From contig FN649742.1 in the NCBI GenBank assembly GCA_000310025.1, forward strand, positions 1,912,893 to 1,951,787: a DNA stretch of 38,895 nucleotides, written 5' to 3'. The notes beneath the pieces were generated by a model. The model did not search any database, was not told the DNA's origin, and worked only from the letters and a program-made list of their open reading frames with translations. The position numbers and the translations under genes were made by a program. Source of the stretch: Ectocarpus siliculosus (taxonomy: Eukaryota; Sar; Phaeophyceae; Ectocarpales; Ectocarpaceae). Of this stretch, positions 15,712-25,457 are shown piece after piece. Positions within the stretch are counted from its first letter, which is position 1, and the number at the start of each line of letters is the position of its first letter.

Positions 15712-18700
15712 ATGTCAACAGCATTCCTTTGCGGGACGATCAGCGGAGGTTCTTATCATGACAGACAACAGCTGGTTGTAGCTGCAGCGATGGAAGCTGC
15801 AGCGACAAGGGGCTCCAGCACCATCAGCGTCCAGATCAAGCACAGCACGAGGAACCCCGTCGATGCATATCAGGTGTGCGCAGGGACAAGGAGATGCAGG
15901 GCAACAGTTCGGTCTCGCTTCCGCGTAGTTGAGCGCGCACGAGAGAAGAACTTGCATAGAGGTGCCAACGAAGGTTCAACTTGGTTGTCAAGAGTAGACG
16001 AAAACACAGCTGCTCTACTCTCCGCCTCCGGCGGGAATACCCACGGCCGTAAGGGCTCTGGCCATCGAACACTGATGATGAGTTTTTGCTTGCTTGGAGA
16101 TGCAGGGTACACAGACCTATACGCTTGTCTCGAAAGACCGGGGAAGGACCGGGGCGGGGCAGATTGAGCCCAGTCCCTCCCGGCAATTCAAAGGCAAACA
16201 TGACAGATTCAGCCCACAGTCTCCACAAAAATTCGAAGGCAAACCAAGGCAAACATGACAAATGGAGCCTCCCAACCCAGAACCAACAAAATATGGCAAA
16301 ATCTCTAGTCTAGTTAGTAACCATGTTGTCCAACCAACCGACTGAAGACGGCTACATAACGAACCATACCCCCTTCGCACGAACCGAACCGAACCCGACT
16401 GCCGCCGCCGCCGCCGACGACGACGACGTCGACGACGACCGCAGCTTTCTGGCTGCGGCAGCACCTTCTACGCCAGCGGGTACGACCAGAACGGGAACAA
16501 GGACGGCTTGGTCTTGATGCAGACGATATCCGGCGTGCTGGACGATGGCCGAGAAGTGATCGGGGTGGTCAAGCCTGGGAAGTACCCCGGGGGCGGCTCG
16601 GTGCTCGTCGAGGAACGCCACCTCGTAGACAAGCCCCAGGGCCTGGGCTGGGACAAGGCTGCGATGCTGCCCTTCCTGGTGAGAAAGCCGGCGTTGTTGC
16701 ACACGCACGCATGCCTCAAGTGCGAAATACTACAATAGCCTCCGCCCCAATCGTATCAAATGTCGTGATGAGTATGCCTGCCTGTATCTCGCTTGCTACA
16801 CTTGTGCTTGGCTCCGGCTGCTTTAATTGCTTGGGAGCAACAGGGACCAACTAATATATATATATTTTGCGTCCTTACATGTTCCTGTTCGTTTTCTCGC
16901 CGTTTCGTCTACAAACCCTCAAGGCGATAAGTTGTCTGTGGCCCTTGTCGGAGGCGGGGTTCGGCGACTCCATGGATGCTGGACAGACGTTCGTCGTCAC
17001 GGGAGGCCATGGCAGCCTGGCTCCTTTCGTTGTCGCCGTCCTGAAGGCGTGGGGGGGGCGGGTGGCTCTGGCGACGACCAAAAGCGAAGGGTAAGGGCGC
17101 GTTGTTGCGTGATGGGGATCTGCTATCGTTGCGATGTGTAGCTGAATAGCCGCCCGTGGCGTTTTCAGGTAGCTGCTCATGGGACCGAACGCGCGCAAGG
17201 GCCTCAAACCAAGCAGCTTGTGCGCTATTCTCCATCCCACACCTGCGCACGGAGATGCCACTACTGCAGTATATGCGAAGAGTACTTACACCTCGGTTTA
17301 TGCGCGTGACAGACAGAACCCGAAATCCGCTACTACTCTTGAATGGCCCACCAAACGCGTTGACCCCACGCACAACAGCTACTCTCAAGCATAGCGCAGT
17401 CCAGCTTGAAAACGGTAGTCGAAACGGTGCTCCGCAAAAAACTTCTTGCGCCCTGACCAGCGAGCAGCACAGCAACCATTGCCCCATATTTTGGAGGCGT
17501 TCAAGCCACGCGCAAGGCAAAAATGAGACGCGGCGGCGGCTGCGGCGGCGGTGGCTGGTGAACCTTCCCCCAAGTCCCACAACCAAGGGACGTCGAAGCA
17601 GCCCCCCTTCCTCCATCAGATGCTCATCACCACCATCGCCGTTGTGCTCCTAGACGACCGTGTGTGAAGCGTTGGCGGGTGCGTGCACTACAGCAGTAGA
17701 TCGAGATCGAAATCACGGGGATGACCAAAGCGCTCATTTTCAGTTTTTTACGCCGTACGTTTTGTTTTGGCTCGCCCGCGGGGGTTACGCGCGCTTGCCT
17801 GTGTCTCTTCAGGGGGGCGCGAGCGCTGGGAGCAGACCTAGCGGTGGACTTTCGGAAGGAGAGCTACAGCGACGTGGTGCAAGACTTTAGCGCCGTGGTC
17901 GACACTCTCGGGAGGGAGAAGGAAGGGCCGCAGGACATGCTGAAGGAGGCCAGAGGGGCCGAGTACGTCTCCCTTCAACCCTCCATCCTAAAGGTAAATT
18001 AAGGCAACGCGAGCTACTCGGTTTGCAGAGCATACTGTTGTTGTTGTTGTTGTTGTTGTTGTTGTAGTTGAACAATCATTTTTTTGAAACGCGTGTACCC
18101 AGTACAAATAGTAGTCCCTGCGAATACAACTCGTGGAGACGAAAGCCATTTTGTCGGAGGTATAAAAACAGCAATATATTTTGGTGTGTTGTGGCAGTTG
18201 ACTTGCGAGAGTTTCGTTTTTTTTGCAAGACGAAGAAACAATGGTAAGGGTAGGTTCACTTAGTTGCAGGCTTTTTTTTACTCTGGCAACGCATACATGG
18301 ACCGCAGAGAGTGGATATATCCGAGAATCACCCCGATCGCTGAAACTAGAATGCGTTCAAAGTGAGGCTCAAGACTTCGGGACGAAGCCACGCTCGTCAG
18401 TCAAAGAGTAGACAGCTTTTGGCTTTTGTTGCCTTGAGCACAAGTCTTTTGTGTATCATTGTCGCTCATCACATTCTCCTAGCCCCAAAATATACGGACC
18501 CTCAATTTTGTTTTTCGGGCAGGGGGTTGGGTCGTGTTGCCACGTGAAGGTATCGGCAACGGGTCACCCCCCCCAACAAGCATCGACATATGTAACGCCG
18601 CGACTCAGGCACGACGGCGACTTACCGAGATACGCCCTGGCCCCATGCGCGACGCCCAACTCCACTCCCACCTACTCCCTCTCGAAGAAGCGTGATCAAT

Positions 18701-19204
18701 GGTCTAACCGCTACGGCATGCAAAGCATGACAGCAGTAGTCTAACGCGTTTTTTTTTTTTTTAAGTAAGCAAGCATACTGGATAAAGTACACAATCGACT
18801 AAGTTGGAGGTTGGAGGTTGGGGTTACGGTCTGCGTGCGCCCTCCCTGCTGTCTTGTTTTCGTAATAGACTTACTTTCCTTGCGTACAGGGAGTCCAAAC
18901 ATGAGAGTACGCCCCACCCCTCTCGTCCTCCGAAGGTGGCCGTGGAAGACGGCCTGCTGTTTGGGTCGGGTAAGATCTTGCAGTATCAGAAGACCGTCGC
19001 GAAGGACGACAGCAGGACGTACTTCCTCCCGAACCCGGAGGCGGTGGGGCTGGTCTCGCAGGTCTCGGCGCTGGTCGCCGCGGGGAAGGTGCGGCTAGGG
19101 GAGGTCGGCACAGACTACGTGGGCATGCAGGAGTACCTGGAGGCTCTGGCCTGGCCCAAGGACACCGACACCGGCCTGCGGTAAGAACCGCCCGCAATGC
19201 CGCC

Positions 19205-19247
<43 letters not shown>

Positions 19248-20992
19248 TTGTGCTGCTGTATTCGCAATGGAAACCGTTCCGATCCCTCTCCCCAGTACCT
19301 TCATCTGTCCATGCTGATATTATAACGCTGGACGCGGCAGATTCCCGTGGTCACAATCTATTGTAACTTAACCTGTAAAAGGTGTACTGAGAATGAAATG
19401 GACCCGAAGGGGTCCGCGTAACGTTAAAAACAATACGTTCCTTTTTAAGTATTCCGGATAGCCATGCTGTATTAGCACCCGCACTTACTTGTCTGTTTTT
19501 CTGTTTGGCCCGAAAATCTTGTTATCTTTTTTGTGTGGCAGTGAAGAGGTGAATCGGCACACAACACGAGAGCATGTTTCCTGACGAACCAACTCGGGCT
19601 GAAAACAAGTATTTACCCTCTTGCACGACGTCGACCCTGAAGGGCGTCTCCCGCGACACGAAAAAGAAGTACCTCATGAAACTGCACTGTATGATTGCGC
19701 TTCAGGCACACAAGACAACAGCAGTCATGGATGGCAGAGCGGTTTTGCATGATGCTTGTGGTATCCGCAACCACGTACAGCCACCTCTCCTTCTGACTCG
19801 GCGGGGGGTGGTATTCTACGTGTGTATCAGCTGAGATCAGCAGTCCGTCCGTCCTTCGGAGGCAATATTCACTCACGTGTCGCCCACGCGCTCTCGCTCC
19901 AATACCCTTTTCAGGTTCGGCTTTCCAGGAAAGACGAACAGGTCTTGGGGTTGGCTGGGGGGGGATAGTCTCGACGAAAGGCTCGCTTGGGAAGACGAGG
20001 ACGAGGAGGAGGAGGACGAGTGGGAGGGCGAGGCGGGAGAGGGAGACGGCGGTAGGGCCGTCTCGCCAACGGGAGAAGTGGTGGGGTTGAAGAGCCGGGA
20101 AGACTTGAAGGACCTCGTGAGGGAGGGGGGAACCATGATCTTCGTTAGCTCGAGGAGTTGCCGGGCCTGCAAGTACCTAACGCCGTGAGTAATTCTTAAA
20201 ATTTGATGAGTTTGTATTCGCGCTTGCTTAGGGCTTGGCTCTCTGGGGTCACGCGTTGAACGGCAGGGGTTGCTGCTCGCCGCCGTGCAGCAGCTGAGTT
20301 TGTGTGGCCGGGGTAAAAGGCAGAAACGTCTTGGCTATGCACACCGCGGACCCTCTTGTATATTTGGTTTTATCGGCTGTTTCGCGGACGCGCGGCTGGA
20401 GCGGATTGTCACGGCGGTGTGGTTGTACCGAGCTGGAATTCATACCGCCAATCCAAGCGGCGAGGAGGCTATAATCCCTTTTGGCTGGCTGCTTGTAGTG
20501 CTCCCGTCCACCGTCCATTCCATAGTGCCGGTTTCGGTTTTTGCCGGATTCCATAGTGCCGGTTTCGGTTTTTGCCGGATTACAATGTGATGCGGAAGGC
20601 GTGTTCAACAGACAAGGTGCTGTTCTGCATGTACTACGACGTCGATCAGCTTCACAACAAAACGACCCCCTAAATAGCGTACAAGACGACCCCTGTAGTG
20701 TCAAGTCTCTTGCCGGAAACCGTCCCACACTTACAGTCCCCATAAACTGCTCTACGGGCTCGGCAACGCCTCGTCTGTTGCCACCAGGTTTTACCGCAAG
20801 CTGGCGCGTAGACAAGAACAGGTGTTGTTCGGGCGCGTCGACGCGTCCTCTCACCCCGAACTGGCGCGACAACTAGGCCTGACGGCCGTGCCTTCCTTCG
20901 TTACCTTCCGGGAAGGGGAGGTTGTCACGAGCAAAGCAACAAGTAGCAAGAAAAATATCGAGAAGCTTGTGGAGGAGCTGTTGTACGAGTAG
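15712..20992 (+). CDS. MDR-family (quinone oxidoreductase-like) protein fused to C-terminal thioredoxin
   Basis: A predicted NAD(P)H-dependent oxidoreductase joined to a thiol-disulfide domain. Firm exons: 16445-16678, 16924-17090, 17813-17993, 18936-19180, 19915-20184 and 20788-20992 (TAG), all GT-AG with matching phase. The MDR part shows the end of the GroES-like domain (GGGSVLVEERHLVDKPQGL) and the Rossmann start (GQTFVVTGGHGSLAPFVVAV, then LKAWGGRVALATT). Next come RALGADLAVDFRKES and the dimer/substrate part (LVAAGKVRLGE). I see no structural zinc Cys cluster, so it is of the zinc-independent type. An acidic linker (WEDEDEEEEDEWEGEAGEGD) precedes a thioredoxin fold: MIFVSSRSCRACKYLTPFYR, VDASSHPELARQLGL, then cis-Pro in TAVPSFVTF. 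The active-site Cys codons are at 20159-20161 and 20168-20170 (CRAC instead of CGPC). A probable first exon, 15712-15873, ends TISVQIKHSTRNPVDAYQ, like the GroES NPVD motif; total about 487 aa. That exon is the weakest part. Confidence 0.82.
16183..16270. repeat. Imperfect duplication in MDR-Trx intron 1
   Basis: The words AATTC-A/G-AAGGCAAAC and AGGCAAACATGACA occur twice, about 48 bp apart. They suggest a small decayed tandem duplication. It is non-coding in the gene model. Confidence 0.6.
18036..18066. repeat. (TTG)10 microsatellite
   Basis: About ten TTG units in the MDR-Trx intron, starting 43 bp after the donor at 17994. Confidence 0.9.
19206..19244. repeat. (CTG)13 microsatellite
   Basis: Thirteen perfect CTG units followed by TTG variants, in the MDR-Trx intron, 25 bp after the GTAAGA donor at 19181. 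The Gln run visible on the opposite strand is not coding in any gene model. Confidence 0.95.
20517..20578. repeat. Two tandem 31-bp repeats
   Basis: Two identical 31-bp units (20517-20547 and 20548-20578), starting ATTCCATAGTGCCGG and ending TTTTTGCCGG, in the last intron of the MDR-Trx gene. The unit is itself built from GCCGGTTTCGGTTTTTGCCGG, which has internal near-symmetry. Confidence 0.95.
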
Positions 20993-22530
20993 GGTCAGGA
21001 GGACGGGGGGGGAGCATGAGGAATCAGCGCCCGTTAGATGCGCAGGTTCTACGGGCCTGTGTTCGGGGCTATGGGGGCCCCGCAGGAGGATACAGGGGTG
21101 GTGTCCCTGCCCTGGGCTTTTGACACATGAAGCTGTTCCTGTTCGATCCTTACCCTGGAGGAGAGGCCGAGCAAGAAGTTTGCCCAGATATCACAGGTAA
21201 TCTTGTTGCATGCGGAGGGGATGGACCACAGTGTTTCGTTGGATGCCGAGAAAATAGTCTGCAATGTTTCAAGTCGATTGGCAGAACAATGAAAAATTGT
21301 GTAGATGCATATACATGCTTCGTGAGATACGGAATATTTGAGAGTAGATCCATTTTGAGATACGAGCAAGGTTCTAATGTTTGAGCCATGTTTTTCCGAC
21401 GCGGCGTAGGTTTGATGAAACTCCGAGGGAAGTATATTTAGAGAACTGAAGGCGTTTTGGATGCTGCGTTTAGTTTTGTGTTGGTGCGTCACCCGTTGTT
21501 CTTGAAGTCGTTTTTGAAACATGGAATACCAACGGCATTCTGGAAATAGAACCACAATTTGTTTTTTACCATACTGCATTTACCGCTCGTGATGCGGAGC
21601 TTCGTGCTCTCTCTCTCTCTCTCTTAGCGATGGGTGGTCGGCCAGTGTGAAAAAAACTGGCTGGGAGGTGTCCGGTGGTCATTTGGTCAGGCACCGAACG
21701 ACCGCTTTGTCGCGGTTTTGTCGGCATACTCCCAACTTTGTTCATGTCTTCTGGCGGGTGGTCAACCCCGAAGGCGTTCCATGACGCGTGGGTGCACAAT
21801 CAACGCACTGGCATCCGCGACATGACGTGGCGGGGGAACGCTCACATTTCTTCTTTTACTGGCGCCACGTACGGGACGGCATTGGTGCTGTCTCCGTCCT
21901 AACAATGCTCGCACCATTCTCTTTAAGTTAAATGCTAGACCAGACTTGTGTTGGTTCTTGCGCTCGGTCGGGCTACTACATAGTGGCAAGCACAAGGCGC
22001 TTTCAATCAACGTATCGTTTCCAGCGGGGATGGTTGAGTACATGTTGAAAAAAGTGTGTGTTGGTGCCGTCAACACTCTTAATTCAATTGCCTTTGTATG
22101 CAAGGAACCGGCGCGGACGCCGTGAGTGTCACCTCAACCACCTTTCGATCTCACGCCAAGGCACGTACGACGTGAAACCGTACCCAACAAAATGCCCCCC
22201 GATGGCCTGTAACGAGGCGTTGGTCGGTACCCTTCCTCTCGAGCTGAATTGCAAGAGCTAAAGATTCGATCTTGCAGTAGTAATATTGTCTGCATGTGAT
22301 ACGTCTGAACATCAATCAACACCCAAGCTAACAAAAAAAACTGACCACCAATACTGGCTGTATCGGGGATTCACTTGCCATAAGGCTTTAATGACCAACT
22401 ATTTTACACAACTGCCTGCCGCTTGTTGGGACGCCCCCCGCCCCGAGAGAGCGTACACCACAACCTTCGAACAACTTCTCTGCTCTAAAAACTAAAAGTG
22501 GCGCAACTGCTGTCACGTAGATAGAATGGC
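20993..22530. other. Convergent intergenic region between MDR-Trx and VOC genes
   Basis: About 1.5 kb between two stop codons on opposite strands. It must contain both 3' UTRs and polyadenylation sites. A short CT run lies near 21607-21625. No open frame here shows a recognisable domain, and I see no RNA gene. Confidence 0.6.
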
Positions 22531-24355
22531 CTACACCAAACGGGGGAGCTGCCCCCTCCAGTCGCTGTACTCGACGAACTTCACTCCGTACCCGTCCGGG
22601 TCCGCGACAGCTACGGACTTTCCACCTCCTCTCGCGCTGTCCACGCTGACCTTCCCACCCAGGCTTTCCGCGATCTTCTCGACGTCCTCCGCCAGAACCG
22701 CGACGGACACGACGCTGCCCGGGTTGATCTGGTCCCCCTTCGCGGCGGGGATAAGGACGACTCCGAACGCCTCCCCCTCGTAGGCCATGAAGACGCTTCC
22801 CGCGGGCTGCTCCGGCTCGAAGGGCGAGCCGGCCTCCCGGGCTCTCGGGAACGGGAACTTGGTCATCCCGGCGACGTCGGTGTACCATTGCACCGACCTC
22901 TTCATGTCCTTCACCTTGACGGCGAGGAACATGGGAGGGTCTCGTCTCGAGCCGCTCAAGAGCTTCAGCCGAAGCCCTCCGGGAGCCAAGACCTGGAGGT
23001 ACCCGTACCCGGACTCGATGATTCCCCCGGCCTTGACCACCTGAGATATCCGATACGAGTCTACCGCGATCTGCAGGAACTGGACGCCGTTTCCGGGGTC
23101 GTAAAAGAAGTCGACGTCCTCTTCCCCGTCCTCCGCCGCCCCCGCCTCCTCCTTCTGCGAGTTGAGCTCCAGGGTGAAGTGGCCCCCGTAACCGTTCGTC
23201 GAGCTCACGCCGAAGACGAAGGACGGCGGCACCTCGAGCGCCTCCGGGCCGAAGCCGACGACGGTCGTGTTGAACAGGGGGCCTGCCCGCGTGCGGATAA
23301 CCTTCATGCCGACGCCGTCCACGTAGAACTTGAGCGCGGCCGCCATGTCCGGCACCTGAACGGTGGCGTGCTGGGCGAAGCGCGCCTGGTCTTTGAACTC
23401 GTACAGGTCTCCGATGGCCTCGGCGGCGCTCGGGAAGCCCGCCCCCGCTGTTGTTGCCGCCGCGATTGCGGCGCTGCCTCCGGCGAGAAACGCGGCGGAA
23501 TTGCGCAGGAAATCTCCTCTGCCTGTAGGCTCGGCTCCTCCTTCCCCTCTTCTGCTGCTGCTCCGATCAGATGCTTGTGACTCCGACATGAGCACCTGTG
23601 TCGCCGAACACGTTGCTGTGTGCTGCTTTTGTTGCACCGGCACAGAAGGCCGGGCTCCTGCAGAGCACGCCGTTTGAAAAAGGACCAACAACAGGAAGGA
23701 CGAAGAAAAAAAGACAGAGACGAGGAGGAAAGTCGGTTAGTCATTACCAGCGCGTGGCGAAGAGCCAAAGGGGATTGAAAGAGGCCCTCGCCACCGAGTA
23801 TCTGTGTATATAGCATGTTTGCCGTGAGAGAGGCCCCGTTCATCCCCATAAAATGTCGCCCCAGCTTTCGGCAGCGGTACACACTGTTCTCAAGAGAAAC
23901 ATCTACAACACACAGGGAAAAAGGTGCGGTTGCAAATACGAAAAACAAGTGAGACGATCGAGGGGCGATCTCAAATTTACGTAGATTCCCGTCACTCTCT
24001 TAATGACGCGAAAGGGACAGCGGCCTGCATCCACGGCGAGAGACCGGACGGGGTACTTCGCTCTGGACCACCTTACCAAGAAGGGTTGACCGATATCGCC
24101 GCATACCCTACAACACTGGCAATGTAGTCGTAGTTTGCCACTGCTGGCGCCCGACGTCGTGGGATGACTTTCAAACCTGCTTTGAGAGAGAAACTGGAAT
24201 GGTGCGTATTTAAGGCTACTGCTGTAGTTGTAGGGCCCTTGCCACTCACCTAGCCCGAAGCCCGCCGCTTGCCAGACACGAATGTCTCCGCACGTGCTGA
24301 GCACGAGGAGTTGCGCCCATCTCACGCAGCGGCATGTGCTGGAACGCGTTTTCAT
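22531..24355 (-). CDS. Two-domain VOC/glyoxalase-fold protein, predicted thylakoid lumen
   Basis: Two minus-strand exons: 24355-24250 (ATG; donor G|GTGAGT, phase 1) and 23657-22531 (acceptor CTGCAG after a long pyrimidine tract and a TGACTAAC branch-like site), giving 410 aa. The C-terminal 290 residues hold two VOC (glyoxalase/bleomycin-resistance/dioxygenase) modules. Module 1 is at about 128-270, with FAQHATVQVPDMAAALKFYV and GGHFTLEL. Module 2 is at about 276-400, with FLAVKVKDMKRSVQWYTDVA and VADPDGYGVKFVEYSDW. VOC enzymes usually need four metal ligands; only some candidates remain (H132, the E in HFTLEL, the E in KFVEYS), so catalysis is uncertain. Before module 1 is a second hydrophobic leader, RGDFLRNSAAFLAGGSAAIA, ending FPSAAEA at about 110-116. 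This is an AxA-type lumenal cleavage site. Exon 1 encodes WAQLLVLSTC, a plausible ER-type signal for a complex plastid. Localisation is inferred. Confidence 0.88.
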
Positions 24356-25457
24356 CGTGTGATTCTAACCAAGCCCACGCCCGGCTCGACCTGAGTTTCC
24401 GAAACGTTTTGAACGGCGTGATCTTTGCTGCGCACTTCATGCATAAGCAATTATGGATATCATGTCCTCTCCAGCGATGAAAAGCGGGCAGGCACAACAT
24501 ACGGCAGAATGCCAGACCAAACACTGTTGTTTGTGGACCATGGGGATATCCGTGTTGCATATTTCTGTCTCTCACGCGTGTCTCCTGCTGAAGACTTCAC
24601 AGCTACGAGCCTGGTCTACAAGTGCAACTACCGCTTTGTCGGAGTAAGTCTTGAGTTGAGGGGGGCGGTGGCATTGGGTCCACCGAGGGGGAGGTTCGCA
24701 CAGCAGTAGGAGAGCAACAACGAGAATGAAACAGCAGGGGTACGTACATGGCGGCGGGATGGATCGGCTAACCGCAGTTTGACCCAACAGCCGTGTGTGT
24801 GGTGTTCAGGTTGCCTGGTTGCTGCGTTCCGTTTTGTGGCAGAGACTCACTAGCCGTTTGGTCCAAACACGACCCATTGCCGCTTGATACTGAAGTCACA
24901 GAGCTATAGTGTGCATATCGTAAAAATTCACCGCGTGGCAATTCTCTACCCTGGGAACAAACCTCGCGAGCATAAGAGAGAGAGAGAGAGAGAGGCAGAG
25001 AAAGAGAGACGGAGTAGAGGACTACAGACTACAGTATACCTGGGTATGAGAGAGAGAGAGAGAGAGAGAGAGGTCGCCAACTCTTTGACGTTGTAGTACA
25101 TGTATGTATGCTCATGAACCATGGACGGTGCATGAAGCAAACTCCTTACAACAGCCTGGGCCGAGATCGTGAGCACCCGCCCAGCAACAGCCTGAGGGCG
25201 ACAATTGCGCTCTTACCTGGGCCACTCTTGCGAAAAAGGTGTAGAAGGTGTGCAGCTGTCGTGTGAGGTGTCAGAGGCCAGCGTGCCAGCGTGCAGGGCA
25301 AACAAGAGGTTGCGGTCTGGGTTGTGGTTCTCTCGCCTGAGAGGACAAAACGCCGCCCGAACCAGACAGGGTTTCCACGGCGCTCTCGCCCTGCTGGTAC
25401 TGGTAGCTGGTAGCTGCCAGTTTGCCAGCCTCCCAGAGTGCCCCGTGCCCGCTGCCA
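24356..25457. other. Divergent intergenic region between VOC and GH81 genes
   Basis: About 1.1 kb between start codons on opposite strands; it must hold both promoters. It contains GA microsatellites at about 24978-24994 and 25048-25071 and the 9-mer CAGCAGTAG at 24701. No coding sequence is recognisable. I can assign no TATA box with confidence. Confidence 0.6.
25048..25071. repeat. (GA)n microsatellite
   Basis: About twelve GA units. A shorter GA run lies about 70 bp upstream (24978-24994). Both are in the VOC-GH81 divergent spacer. Confidence 0.85.

Noticed and set aside
19095-19304. Poly-Gln open frame on the minus strand
   Set aside because: It is caused by the (CTG)13 repeat in an MDR-Trx intron and has no splice partners.
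23304-23948. Minus-strand frame with a signal-like stretch MTNRLSSSSLSFFLRP
   Set aside because: It is in a different frame from the VOC domains. The hydrophobic codons come from the polypyrimidine tract before the CTGCAG acceptor; exon 24355-24250 gives a phase-matched start instead.
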